DNA from: Dyadobacter sp. CY323
GTDB taxonomy: Bacteria > Bacteroidota > Bacteroidia > Cytophagales > Spirosomataceae
Length of the DNA stretch: 64,000 nt
Direction: 5' to 3'
Assembly: GCF_021390245.1 (NCBI RefSeq)
Contig: NZ_JAJUXH010000008.1
Coordinates: forward strand, 32,524-96,523
The position numbers and the translations under genes are program-made. A model generated the notes under the pieces. That model saw only the letters and a program-made list of their open reading frames with translations. It did no database searches and had not been told where the DNA came from. How positions within the stretch are numbered: the stretch's first letter is position 1; each line of letters begins with the position of its first letter. Of this stretch, positions 1 to 8,876 are shown in pieces.

Positions 1-466
1 TCCCGTTCAGATTAAATCTGTTTCGTCAGGTGTGGTAAGCGGCAACTTCGGTACCATCCTGTTAGCGGTTAAGGCTAAAAACATCTATGACGCCACATAC
101 GCGGCGACCGGATATGTTTACCACCCGACGTCACCGAGAGCCGTCGCGAAAGACAAATCACTTGTAACCGTCTCACCTACAACCGTATCCGTGGAACTTG
201 GTGACTTGGGTGGGTCGGGTTATTTCGCTAACCTGACAGTAGACCCAAAAACCAATAAGATCACTATCACTCCGGCAGCGGGGGCGGCTGGGGCACCTTA
301 CACGCAGTTTGATACTGCATTGCCTGCTCCCTATAAGTCTGCCTGGGCAAATGCTGATAAAGCAAATAACACCTACGATCCCGCCACCAAAACTTTCTAT
401 GTGCGGTATGGCTATATGGGTGCCAACGGGTGGCGCGTTGCGGAAGAAATACTTGTAAGAAAGTAA
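1..466 (+). CDS. C-terminal part of a DUF1735/DUF4361-type surface lipoprotein (5' truncated)
   Basis: The reading frame is open from base 2 of the window, so the true start lies upstream; the GTG at 32 is internal. About 154 residues are visible. The final part, ending with a Tyr-rich YDPATKTFYVRYGYMGANGW stretch and a charged Lys tail, resembles the C-terminal domain of Bacteroidetes DUF1735/DUF4361 lipoproteins, which are often encoded beside SusC/SusD pairs and are thought to bind glycans at the cell surface. That family link is from memory of the motif and is not proven here. No catalytic residues are recognisable. A strong intrinsic terminator follows 45 bases after the stop, so this is the last gene of its operon. 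Confidence 0.6.
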   Translation, partial: PVQIKSVSSGVVSGNFGTILLAVKAKNIYDATYAATGYVYHPTSPRAVAKDKSLVTVSPTTVSVELGDLGGSGYFANLTVDPKTNKITITPAAGAAGAPYTQFDTALPAPYKSAWANADKANNTYDPATKTFYVRYGYMGANGWRVAEEILVRK

Positions 467-510
467 AAGCCATTAAGTAACAGTATAGTTTCTTATCGTG
501 ATTTTGAAGA

Positions 511-534
511 GCCGGTCTTTTTTGACCGGCTTTT
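511..534 (+). terminator. Intrinsic terminator
   Basis: A perfect 7-bp stem GCCGGTC/GACCGGC with a T6 loop is followed by TTTT. It lies downstream of the truncated lipoprotein gene and ends its transcription before the aminotransferase promoter. Confidence 0.85.
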
Positions 535-561
535 CTTGGTTTTAATAGTCATTATTTTAAC

Positions 562-569
562 TAAATTTG
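562..569 (+). promoter_or_regulatory. Bacteroidetes -7 box (TAnnTTTG) for the aminotransferase gene
   Basis: TAAATTTG matches the Bacteroidetes primary sigma factor -7 consensus exactly. A TTG at 536-538 may serve as the -33 element, with a slightly long spacing. Transcription would start near 575, leaving a short leader before the ATG at 594. The possible TTG start at 567 lies inside this box, which argues against it as the start codon. Confidence 0.5.
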
Positions 570-593
570 TCCATATACGAGCCAATTACAAAC

Positions 594-1838
594 ATGGAAT
601 TCCTTAAAAGCCAGCGTCTCAATAATCTTAAATACGAAATTCGCGGCGCTACTTACCAAAAAGCTTTGGAGCTTGAAAGTCAGGGTTATAAAATTCACAA
701 CCTGAATATCGGAAACCCCGCCCCTTTCGGGTTCGATTCCCCCGACGAAATTGTTCACGACATTATCATGAACATGCGTAATGCACAGGGTTATTCGGAT
801 TCCCGTGGCTTGTTTGCCGCTCGTAAGGCAGTTATGCATTACACCCAGACGATTGGCATTCAGGATGTTGAGATCAATGATATTTTCATTGGCAATGGGG
901 TAAGTGAGCTGATCCTGCTTTCGATGCAGGCATTGCTGAATCCAGGTGACGAAATCCTCGTTCCTTCTCCGGACTACCCACTTTGGACTGCGTCTATCGC
1001 ATTGAGTGGCGGAACTCCGGTACATTATGTCTGCGACGAGCAAGCCGACTGGAACCCGGACCTGGACGATCTTGAAAAGAAAATCACTTCCCGGACTAAA
1101 GGCATTGTTTTAATTAACCCAAACAATCCAACGGGCGCAGTTTATGAAAAAGATGTTCTGATACGCATTGCTAAAATTGCTGAAGAGCATGGGCTGATCA
1201 TTTTCTCCGATGAGATTTATGATAAAATCCTTTACAATGGCGCAGTTCATTACCCAATGGGTTCACTTGTAACCGAAACGCTATGCGTTACTTACGGTGG
1301 GCTTTCCAAGAATTACCGTTCGGCTGGGTTCAGAGGTGGCTGGATGATCATGAGCGGCGCAAAACATAAAGCAAAATCGTATTCCGAAGGTTTGCTGCTG
1401 CTTGCGAGTATGCGTCTTTGCGCGAATGTGCCTACCCAATACGCCATTCAAACTGCATTAGGAGGTTATCAGAGCATCAAAGAACTGGTAGCTCCTACAG
1501 GAAGGCTGCACAAACAAATGAACCTGGTGTACGATCGCCTGACTTCCATTCCGGGAATCACCTGCGTGAAGCCGAAAGGTTCATTATATGTTTTTCCAAA
1601 AATCGATTTGAAAAAATTCGGACTTAAAACCGACGAAAAATTTGTTTACGACCTGTTAAGTGATCAAAAAGTACTCGTGGTGGCGGGCACCGGATTTAAT
1701 TATATTTCGGACGACCATTTCCGGATTGTCTTTTTACCAACCGTTGACGAGCTGAACCAGGCGATGGACAAGTTAGAGTTCTTTCTCGAAAATCGCAGAG
1801 TATTGTCGACGCGTACGGTTGAAGAAATTATTGCCTGA
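594..1838 (+). CDS. alaA: AlaA-family pyridoxal-phosphate aminotransferase
   Basis: A fold-type I aminotransferase of 414 residues that very probably transfers the amino group of glutamate to pyruvate to give alanine. It follows the E. coli AlaA sequence closely as I recall it: NIGNPAPFGF (about 38-47), the SPDYPLW segment, the NPNNPTGAVY loop (175-184), the DEIYD motif, and GGLSKNYR with the PLP-binding lysine at about 239. The ATG at 594 is preferred over TTG 567 because the upstream codons overlap a promoter box and AlaA proteins begin near this point. It is transcribed alone, between two intrinsic terminators. Other substrates such as valine or other 2-oxo acids cannot be excluded. Confidence 0.88.
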   Translation: MEFLKSQRLNNLKYEIRGATYQKALELESQGYKIHNLNIGNPAPFGFDSPDEIVHDIIMNMRNAQGYSDSRGLFAARKAVMHYTQTIGIQDVEINDIFIGNGVSELILLSMQALLNPGDEILVPSPDYPLWTASIALSGGTPVHYVCDEQADWNPDLDDLEKKITSRTKGIVLINPNNPTGAVYEKDVLIRIAKIAEEHGLIIFSDEIYDKILYNGAVHYPMGSLVTETLCVTYGGLSKNYRSAGFRGGWMIMSGAKHKAKSYSEGLLLLASMRLCANVPTQYAIQTALGGYQSIKELVAPTGRLHKQMNLVYDRLTSIPGITCVKPKGSLYVFPKIDLKKFGLKTDEKFVYDLLSDQKVLVVAGTGFNYISDDHFRIVFLPTVDELNQAMDKLEFFLENRRVLSTRTVEEIIA

Positions 1839-1860
1839 GCGGTTTGCTCAGGCTTTTTTT
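1833..1860 (+). terminator. Intrinsic terminator overlapping the aminotransferase stop codon
   Basis: An 8-bp stem GCCTGAGC/GCTCAGGC with a 5-base loop is followed by T7. The TGA stop (1836-1838) lies inside the left arm, so ribosomes finishing the gene would cover half of the hairpin. Confidence 0.85.
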
Positions 1861-1892
1861 GAAATTACCCTCTTTATCACTGAACCCGATAA

Positions 1893-2681
1893 ATGTCCAT
1901 TCAAGACCCGACCATCCAGGAAGCTAAAAGACAACGCCTGTTTTTGCTGCTTTGCGGCATATTCCTGACCAACGCGCTGATCGCCGAAATCATAGGCGGC
2001 AAAATATTTTCAGTAGAATCTTTACTTGGTATTGCGCCAGCCCAGCTGCCGATCGGTGGTCAGCGTCTCGATTTCAACATGACGGCCGGGGTTGTGAACT
2101 GGCCGGTGGTGTTCATCACTTCCGATATTATCAATGAATATTTTGGCCGAAAAGGAGTGAAACGCATTTCCTTTCTTACGGCTTGCTTCATTGTCTATAC
2201 CTTTATCACCATTCTGGTTGCTACCAAACTCCCGCCCGCGCAATTCTGGCTGGAACTGAACAACACTGATAATCAAGGGAATGTATTTAATATCAATGAT
2301 GCATTTACCAAAATATTCAACCAGGGACTTGGCATTATGATCGGCTCGATCGTAGCTTTTCTTCTCGGCCAGCTACTCGATGTATCGGTATTTTCGTGGC
2401 TGCGCAGAAAAACGGGCAGCCGGTTCATCTGGCTCCGCGCAACGGGTTCGACGATGTTTTCACAATTGGTAGACAGTTTTGTGGTCATCACAATTGCCTT
2501 TTACGTATTCGGCAACTGGGATTTGAAACAGATATTTGCGGTGGGTACTATTAATTATCTGTATAAAGGAGTTATTGCGATCATGCTTACCCCGGTTCTG
2601 TACATCGCGCATTACTTTATTGATAATTACCTCGGAAAAGAATATGCCGAAGAATTGTCACATAAAGCTGCCCACGAGTGA
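1893..2681 (+). CDS. yhhQ: Queuosine precursor transporter (VUT / YhhQ family)
   Basis: An integral membrane protein of 262 residues with about six hydrophobic segments. The family (DUF165, YhhQ) imports the queuosine precursors preQ0/preQ1 for tRNA modification. Family features seen are the N-terminal NALIAEIIGGKI segment, the central NWPVVFITSDIINEYFG stretch near residues 69-86, and polar residues within the later helices (QLVDSFVV). The gene is alone between a terminator and the convergent methyltransferase, which it meets without any gap: its TGA ends at 2681 and the opposite stop begins at 2682. Family assignment is firm; the transported base is inferred from the family. Confidence 0.85.
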   Translation: MSIQDPTIQEAKRQRLFLLLCGIFLTNALIAEIIGGKIFSVESLLGIAPAQLPIGGQRLDFNMTAGVVNWPVVFITSDIINEYFGRKGVKRISFLTACFIVYTFITILVATKLPPAQFWLELNNTDNQGNVFNINDAFTKIFNQGLGIMIGSIVAFLLGQLLDVSVFSWLRRKTGSRFIWLRATGSTMFSQLVDSFVVITIAFYVFGNWDLKQIFAVGTINYLYKGVIAIMLTPVLYIAHYFIDNYLGKEYAEELSHKAAHE

Positions 2682-3449
2682 TTAATTCGGTTTTGCAGTA
2701 ATTTGTCGCCTCATATTATCGAGCATTACGGCGGTTGCGATTCCAACATTCAGCGATTCGGCCTCGCCCACTCTCGGTATCGTTACCTTGTGCGTTATGA
2801 ACGGCTCCACACCCGCACCGATCCCATTCGACTCATTCCCCATCACAATAAAACCGCCATTTGCAGAAAAAGGAAACTCGTAAAGCGATTCGCCTCCAAG
2901 AAATGCCCCGATGACATTTTGGTTATGAGCTTGATCCGCCAGGTAGGTAGCCAGGTCGGTATAATAGATTTTGATCCTCGTAAATGAGCCTTTACTGGCG
3001 GCGATTACCTTTGGGTTGTAAAAATCGGTTGTGTCCTCGGAACATACGATTTTTGTGATTCCGTACCAATCAGCGACGCGGATGATCGTTCCCAGGTTTC
3101 CCGGATCACGCACATCATCCAGAATCAGCACATATTCGGCTTCATTTAAAGACAAAAAAGCATTCTCCTTCGTTTTAGCAACAGCCAGGCATGAATCGTT
3201 CGTCTGAAAAGAACCGACTGTTTCCAGCCCGACGATCGTAGCGGTTTCTATTGCAGCGTTATGTCGGGATAGAATAGTTGAGTATTTTTGCTGAAATTCC
3301 TCTGTTGCTAATACAAACTCAATCTCAAAATCTGAATCCATTAATTCAAGTACACTTTTAGCGCCTTCGACAATAAAAGCCTGGTGCGCCTGACGGTACT
3401 TCTTGATTTTGAGCGAGTTTATATACTTTATACGATTTTTTGAGAGCAT
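2682..3449 (-). CDS. SpoU/TrmH-family RNA 2'-O-methyltransferase
   Basis: A SPOUT-fold RNA ribose methyltransferase of 255 residues. The three SpoU motifs are present: motif 1 with DPGNLGTIIRVADW (N118 to R124), motif 2 with MGNESNGI near residue 200, and motif 3 with PRVGEAESLNVGIATAVMLDN near the C-terminus, which form the knot that binds S-adenosylmethionine. The N-terminal part (about 1-95) looks like the substrate-binding domain of rRNA methylating members (RlmB-like), so 23S rRNA is the likely target, but tRNA cannot be excluded. Its ATG (3449-3447) overlaps the start of tamL on the other strand, so its promoter must lie inside the tamL coding sequence. Confidence 0.85.
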   Translation of the reverse strand: MLSKNRIKYINSLKIKKYRQAHQAFIVEGAKSVLELMDSDFEIEFVLATEEFQQKYSTILSRHNAAIETATIVGLETVGSFQTNDSCLAVAKTKENAFLSLNEAEYVLILDDVRDPGNLGTIIRVADWYGITKIVCSEDTTDFYNPKVIAASKGSFTRIKIYYTDLATYLADQAHNQNVIGAFLGGESLYEFPFSANGGFIVMGNESNGIGAGVEPFITHKVTIPRVGEAESLNVGIATAVMLDNMRRQITAKPN

Positions 3450-5911
3450 TGAATATTCATTGTAGGATTACATACGGCTCATTTCTCATTCTTGTCTTGA
3501 CGGGATTGTTCTCCTGCACACCCAAGTCATCGTCACCCACCAAAAGTTATTTTTTAGGCACTTCGTCGATTAAAGGCAACCGCATCGTCAACGATTCGGA
3601 ACTGGATGCATTGATCCCCCAAAAACCAAACCGCCGGCTTCTGGGACTTCCATTCTTTCCATATGTCGGCCTTTACCGATTTGGCGAACTGTTTTACAAC
3701 CGCGAAGAAAAACAGCGTAAAGTAATCGAAGTGACGCAAAATTATCAGAACGAATCCCGGATTCACGAAAATAATCCGCGAAAGCTGGAAAAAATTCAGC
3801 GTCGATATGCTAAGAAACTTGAAAAAGCGCAGGTACGCGCGGATCAAGGAAATTTCTGGATGCGGATTTTAGGCGAAGCACCTGTTTATTTCAACCTGAA
3901 CGAAGTCGTACAGAATGCCGAAAAAATGCAGAAGTACCTCTACAACAACGGGTTTTTTGAGGCGAAAACTTCTTTTAAACCGGATACCGTTTTCAACCGG
4001 ATCAGGGTGAATTATCTGATCCATGAGAACCGCCCGACCATGATCCGGGATATTCAGTATCAGGTCAAAAACTATTTTGCCGACAGCATCATCGACGCAA
4101 ATGCGAAGGATGCAGTTTTGATCAGTAAAAAAAGGTATGACGGCGACTCATTCGAGGAAGAACGGATACGCATCGAAACGCTCCTCCGAAACGAAGGATA
4201 TATGGGTTTTTCGCGCCAGAATGTCTCCTACCTTGTTAACGATACGATCACGAATGCGCTGACAGACAGCAATTTCAAATCGGTAGACATCAAAGTGCGT
4301 GTGGAAATGCCGGATGCAGGTAACAAGCAAACGCGGTATGTGATCAATTCGGTTAATTTCGAGGTATTGCCGCCATCGGGTACGCCTGATTCGCTTTACA
4401 AAAAAGACACGACAGTCCACCAGGGGATCCGGTATGTATTTTCAGACAAGCATTTCTCAACGAAGATTCTGGATAGCAAGATTCAGGTACGTCCCGGCGA
4501 GTTTTACAGTCAGAAAAAAGAACGCGACACGCAGCAACAATTATCCCTGACAGACCAATTTGATTTCGTCAATTACAACTACACCATTGATTCGACGGGA
4601 AAAGGGATTAATAGTTATTTTAAAGTTATTCCATTAAAGAAATACCAGATCTCGACTGATATTGGTCTGAATGTGATCCAGTTGCAAGGTGCGCCGGGCC
4701 CATTTGCCAATTTATCTTATAAAATTCGGAACGTGTTCAACGGGCTGGAAAACTTTGAAGCGAACCTTCGCGGCGGGATAGAACTCGTTCCTGGTTTTTT
4801 GGGTAACAGACAGATTTACAGGAGTGAAGAAATCGGATTGAACACCTCACTCACTTTTCCCAGGCTTTTAACACCTCGTAACATTCTGCAAAAACAAACG
4901 GCCAGTTACAATCCGCGGACGCAGATTGGATTGGGCTATAATTATGTAAACCGTCCCGAATACACCCGTACCAACGTGAAGATCGCGATGAATTATTCGT
5001 GGCAGCCGACCAATAATACGCTTTTCAATGTGTCACTGGTTGACCTCAATATACTGAACACGCAAAACATCCGGGCCGATTTCAAAAGCTTGCTAGACAC
5101 GTTGTATTTACAAGGTAACAACCTGATTAACAGCTTTCAGAAATCATTTGTATCCGATATCAATTTCAATTTTGTTTATAATACCAATGCATTAATGGGC
5201 CCGCAAAAGAATGCGAAATATTTTAGGGTAGCACTGGAATCGGGAGGTACATCGCTCAATATTCTACCCGGGCAACAGGATCTGATTAAAAATGTGTTCG
5301 GTGACTTGCAATTCTATAAATACCTGCGCTGGAATGCCGATTACCGTCGTTACTGGCCCGTCAATAAAAGATCGGCATTTGTAGCCAGGATCAACAGCGG
5401 CGCGATTTACAGTTACGGGGACAGCAAAGTACCACCCTACGAAAAATACTTTTTTGCAGGCGGATCAAACAGTTTGAGGGCCTGGCTTCCACGCCGGCTA
5501 GGTCCCGGGTCCTCGTCGCCCAGGTTAACTTCCAACAACTTGTCGATCGAATCGCCGGGTGAATTTCTGCTCGAAGGTAACCTCGAATGGCGCGGATTCC
5601 TGGCGAAATTTTTCGGTGATATCAACTACGCACTCTTTATCGACGCGGGAAACGTGTGGAACCTGAACAGTACGGCGACGGAATCGCAGAAATTTGAAGC
5701 CAACAGCTTTTTGCGCGAAATCGCAGTTGGTACCGGGTTCGGGATCCGATATGATCTTTCGTTCTTTATACTCCGATTTGACTTCGGGATCAAGGTATAC
5801 GATCCTGCATTACAGCGATTTGTACTGGACGAATTAAAGTTCAACAAGCTTTTCAACCGTACACAATCCAATTTTCTCAATATCAATCTGGGAGTTGGAT
5901 ATCCTTTTTAA
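3440..5911 (+). CDS. tamL: TamL-type Omp85 outer-membrane assembly lipoprotein
   Basis: A protein of about 823 residues with a lipoprotein signal (hydrophobic LILVLTGLFSC, lipid-anchored Cys codon at 3515), a periplasmic region with POTRA-like segments (about 130-390) and a C-terminal Omp85 barrel (about 400-823). In Bacteroidetes the TamA counterpart is a lipoprotein called TamL that works with TamB in outer-membrane protein assembly. The Omp85 loop-6 motif near residues 670-690 reads GGSNSLRAW, keeping the Arg but not the usual RG(Y/F). No ATG lies before the lipobox: the candidates are TTG at 3440 or TTG at 3449, the latter giving a 22-residue signal peptide. No tamB is visible in the window. 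Confidence 0.82.
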   Translation: MRALNIHCRITYGSFLILVLTGLFSCTPKSSSPTKSYFLGTSSIKGNRIVNDSELDALIPQKPNRRLLGLPFFPYVGLYRFGELFYNREEKQRKVIEVTQNYQNESRIHENNPRKLEKIQRRYAKKLEKAQVRADQGNFWMRILGEAPVYFNLNEVVQNAEKMQKYLYNNGFFEAKTSFKPDTVFNRIRVNYLIHENRPTMIRDIQYQVKNYFADSIIDANAKDAVLISKKRYDGDSFEEERIRIETLLRNEGYMGFSRQNVSYLVNDTITNALTDSNFKSVDIKVRVEMPDAGNKQTRYVINSVNFEVLPPSGTPDSLYKKDTTVHQGIRYVFSDKHFSTKILDSKIQVRPGEFYSQKKERDTQQQLSLTDQFDFVNYNYTIDSTGKGINSYFKVIPLKKYQISTDIGLNVIQLQGAPGPFANLSYKIRNVFNGLENFEANLRGGIELVPGFLGNRQIYRSEEIGLNTSLTFPRLLTPRNILQKQTASYNPRTQIGLGYNYVNRPEYTRTNVKIAMNYSWQPTNNTLFNVSLVDLNILNTQNIRADFKSLLDTLYLQGNNLINSFQKSFVSDINFNFVYNTNALMGPQKNAKYFRVALESGGTSLNILPGQQDLIKNVFGDLQFYKYLRWNADYRRYWPVNKRSAFVARINSGAIYSYGDSKVPPYEKYFFAGGSNSLRAWLPRRLGPGSSSPRLTSNNLSIESPGEFLLEGNLEWRGFLAKFFGDINYALFIDAGNVWNLNSTATESQKFEANSFLREIAVGTGFGIRYDLSFFILRFDFGIKVYDPALQRFVLDELKFNKLFNRTQSNFLNINLGVGYPF

Positions 5912-5938
5912 TTGCTGCAAAGCTCGCCCATCTTAGTA

Positions 5939-5977
5939 TGACAGTTTGTCAGTATACCTGATTTTTCCCTATCTTTG
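5939..5977 (+). promoter_or_regulatory. Bacteroidetes promoter with a dyad over its -33 box, upstream of miaB
   Basis: TTTG (5945-5948) and TATCTTTG (5970-5977) are 21 bases apart and match the -33 and -7 boxes of the Bacteroidetes primary sigma factor. The -33 box lies within an inverted repeat TGACA-gtt-TGTCA (5939-5951). The predicted start near 5983 leaves a leader of about 80 bases before miaB. Confidence 0.7.
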
Positions 5978-6061
5978 CAACCGTCCGGCCTGAACCGAAG
6001 TTGAAATAATAAGTGATTTCACTTCGCTGACAGGCATTGAAGATTACAGATTTCCTTTCCA

Positions 6062-7492
6062 ATGGAACACAGAATTTCAAATTCATTAAAAATACTGACC
6101 GAGGCTGATAAAGAAGCTTGCGAAACCGTGCGTGTCTCGGAAAATGAACCTCTTACAACTAAAAAAAGGCTGTTTATTGAAAGCTACGGTTGTCAGATGA
6201 ATTTTTCGGATAGTGAAATCGTAGCTTCTGTCATGCGTGACGCCGGCTATGCGACCACGTCAGATGAAAACGACGCCGATCTCATTTTTCTGAATACATG
6301 CGCGATCCGTGACAATGCGGAACAGAAGGTTAGAAACAGGTTGAGGCATTTAAATTTCCTGAAAAATAAAAAACCGGGAATGCTCATCGGTGTGCTCGGT
6401 TGTATGGCTGAGAGGCTCAAAACCCAGTTGCTGGAAGAGGAAAAAATGGTCGATATCGTTACGGGGCCTGATGCCTACCGTGATCTTCCAAGACTTGTGC
6501 TGGATGCAGGAACTGGTCAGAAAGGTGTAAATGTGTTTCTTTCCCGAGAGGAAACTTACGCCGATATTTCTCCGATCCGTCTGAATTCCAATGGAGTAAC
6601 CGCGCTCGTTTCCATTATGCGGGGTTGTGACAATATGTGCAGCTTCTGCGTGGTACCATTTACGCGTGGCCGCGAACGGAGCAGGGACCCGCATTCCATT
6701 GTGAAAGAAGCCGAAGATCTTTTCAATCTGGGCTATCGCGAGGTTACCTTGCTCGGCCAGAATGTGGACAGTTACAAATGGGAAAAACAGGTCAATTTCG
6801 CGCAGCTGCTGGAAATGGTTGCCCGGATAAATCCGGAACTGCGTGTAAGGTTCAGCACGTCGCATCCGAAAGACATTACGGATGAGGTTTTATATACCAT
6901 TAAAAAGTATGATAACATCTGTAAATACGTCCATTTACCTGCCCAAAGCGGAAACAGCCGGATACTGGAACTGATGAACCGCACGTATGACCGTGAATGG
7001 TACCTGGAACGGATTGACAGTATCCGCCGGATCTTGGGTGAAGATTGCGGAATTTCTCACGACATGATCACAGGTTTTTGTACTGAAACCGAGGAAGAAC
7101 ACCAGGATTCTCTTTCATTGCTTGAATATGTAAGGTTTGATTTCGGATACATGTTTTCGTACTCCGAACGTCCGGGAACGCTGGCCGCGAAAAAATTCCA
7201 GGATGACATTTCGGCTGAGGTAAAGCAAAAAAGACTTGCCGAAATGATCGACATACAACAAAGAATATCCCTGGAACGCAACCAGAGACTGATCGGTACC
7301 ATCCAGAAAGTATTGATTGAAGGAACCTCAAAACGTTCCGAAAACGACTTTACAGGCAGGATCGATCAAGGTAAAAAGGTTATTTTTCCGAGGGAAAATT
7401 TCAAAAAAGGTGATTATGTACACGTTTTAATCACCGAATGCACAGCCGCAACGCTCAAAGGAAAAGTAGTTGCAGAGGTTGAGGCCATTTAA
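6062..7492 (+). CDS. miaB: tRNA-2-methylthio-N6-dimethylallyladenosine synthase MiaB
   Basis: A radical-SAM methylthiotransferase of 476 residues that adds the 2-methylthio group to i6A37 of tRNAs reading UNN codons. Order of domains: UPF0004 domain with the three auxiliary-cluster cysteines C44 ([12 protein letters not shown]), C80 ([10 protein letters not shown]) and C114 (LGCMAERL); radical-SAM domain with C189, C193 and C196 ([10 protein letters not shown]); TRAM domain from about residue 410. All six cluster ligands are intact. The RGRERSR segment after the radical-SAM motif is typical of MiaB rather than RimO or MtaB. It is the first gene of the run that leads to secG and sits 80 bases behind a recognisable promoter. 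Confidence 0.95.
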   Translation: MEHRISNSLKILTEADKEACETVRVSENEPLTTKKRLFIESYGCQMNFSDSEIVASVMRDAGYATTSDENDADLIFLNTCAIRDNAEQKVRNRLRHLNFLKNKKPGMLIGVLGCMAERLKTQLLEEEKMVDIVTGPDAYRDLPRLVLDAGTGQKGVNVFLSREETYADISPIRLNSNGVTALVSIMRGCDNMCSFCVVPFTRGRERSRDPHSIVKEAEDLFNLGYREVTLLGQNVDSYKWEKQVNFAQLLEMVARINPELRVRFSTSHPKDITDEVLYTIKKYDNICKYVHLPAQSGNSRILELMNRTYDREWYLERIDSIRRILGEDCGISHDMITGFCTETEEEHQDSLSLLEYVRFDFGYMFSYSERPGTLAAKKFQDDISAEVKQKRLAEMIDIQQRISLERNQRLIGTIQKVLIEGTSKRSENDFTGRIDQGKKVIFPRENFKKGDYVHVLITECTAATLKGKVVAEVEAI

Positions 7493-7583
7493 ACGCAATA
7501 ATAATGTCCGATGTCACAAAGAAAATCAGACATTTAACTCTAAAAGGCTAACAGCCCACAGCTGGCAGCCAACCGCTATTTGA

Positions 7584-8876
7584 ATGAATCCATCGGAGAT
7601 ACAAGCAATAAAAAATCGTTTCGGGATCATCGGGACATCCCCGGGCCTGAACCACGCCATTAATGTAGCAGTACAGGTTGCAGCGACTGATCTTACCGTA
7701 TTAATCACGGGAGAAAGCGGTAGTGGTAAAGAATCTTTTTCAAAGATCATTCACAGTTTGAGTTCGCGGAAACATGGGCCTTTTATCGCGATCAACTGCG
7801 GTGCCATACCCGAAGGAACGATCGACTCAGAACTTTTCGGTCATGAAAAAGGCTCATTTACGGGGGCATTGGATGCGAGAAAAGGGTATTTTGAAACAAC
7901 CAACTCAGGTACCATATTCCTCGATGAAGTAGGTGAAATGCCGCTGGGCACGCAGGCGCGTTTGTTGCGTGTACTGGAAAATGGTGAATATATAAAAGTA
8001 GGATCTTCCAAAGTCCTTAAAACAAATGTGAGGGTCGTTGCCGCGACTAATGTGAATTTGCTGGATGCGGTTAATAATGGGAAATTCAGGGAAGATCTTT
8101 ATTACCGGTTAAATACAGTCCCCATTTACGTGCCGCCACTGCGTGATCGCGGAGAGGACATTCTGTTGTTGTTCAGGAAGTTCACCAATGATTTTTCCGA
8201 AAGGTACCGGACTAAACCTGTCAGGCTGGATAACGAAGCCCGGGATCTTTTAATGGGCTATGCATTTCCAGGGAATATCAGGCAGTTAAAAAATATCGCC
8301 GAACAAATTACCATTCTGGAAACAGACAAGGAATTTCCGATCAGCGTCGATACGCTCAATCACTATCTTAATCCGGTTCAGCCGGCGGGTCGAAAATCAC
8401 TCATTCAGCTACGCCAAAACGACGACTCGACTTCTTTCTCAGAGAGAGAATTACTTTATAAGGTACTTTTCGACATGCGCAGGGATGTGACGGAATTGAA
8501 AAAACTGGTCCGGAACGTTTTAGAAAATGAGAAATACGGCGGAGATATCTTGAAAGATCATCAGGAATTATTCAGCTCGATCAACAACGCTGAACCGGTG
8601 ATCAGTTCGCCAACCATTGAACCATCCCGGCTACTTTCGCCCCCACCTTCCAGAGTAGTTGATCTCGACCGTTATTCCGACGAGCGCGGTGAAATCGAGG
8701 ATGTTGTGCATGTGACTGCGGAGGAAGAGTCGCTCTCGCTGGAAGACAAAGAGAAAGAGATGATTATCAAGGCGCTCCGCAAAAACAACAACAAACGAAA
8801 GTATGCAGCGAATGCATTGGGCATATCCGAACGGACGTTATACAGGAAAATCAAGCAGTATGATATTGAAGAATAG
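7584..8876 (+). CDS. Sigma-54 activator lacking a receiver domain (AAA+ and Fis-type HTH)
   Basis: An enhancer-binding protein of 430 residues. The AAA+ domain starts almost at the N-terminus: Walker A GESGSGKE (43-50), the sigma-54 contact loop GSFTGA (90-95, the common variant of GAFTGA), Walker B GTIFLDEVGEM (about 109-118) and YRLN near residue 175. A variable linker (about 265-380) precedes a C-terminal Fis-type helix-turn-helix (about 395-430). There is no receiver, GAF or PAS domain, so activity must be set by partner proteins, by the linker, or by expression, as for PspF. It overlaps lptE by 17 bases, so both are co-translated. Its targets are unknown; sigma-54-like promoters elsewhere in the window are candidates. 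Confidence 0.9.
   Translation: MNPSEIQAIKNRFGIIGTSPGLNHAINVAVQVAATDLTVLITGESGSGKESFSKIIHSLSSRKHGPFIAINCGAIPEGTIDSELFGHEKGSFTGALDARKGYFETTNSGTIFLDEVGEMPLGTQARLLRVLENGEYIKVGSSKVLKTNVRVVAATNVNLLDAVNNGKFREDLYYRLNTVPIYVPPLRDRGEDILLLFRKFTNDFSERYRTKPVRLDNEARDLLMGYAFPGNIRQLKNIAEQITILETDKEFPISVDTLNHYLNPVQPAGRKSLIQLRQNDDSTSFSERELLYKVLFDMRRDVTELKKLVRNVLENEKYGGDILKDHQELFSSINNAEPVISSPTIEPSRLLSPPPSRVVDLDRYSDERGEIEDVVHVTAEEESLSLEDKEKEMIIKALRKNNNKRKYAANALGISERTLYRKIKQYDIEE

Noticed and set aside
722..742. GGGTTCGATTCCCC, resembling the T-arm of a tRNA
   Set aside because: It lies inside the aminotransferase gene and encodes the conserved FGFDSPDE part; no acceptor or anticodon arms fit around it.
7556..7580. 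CTGGCAGCCAACCGCTATT as sigma-54 promoter before the activator gene
   Set aside because: GG and GC are 9, not 10, bases apart, and the -12 part does not fit TTGC. It looks like part of a GC-rich intergenic word repeat.
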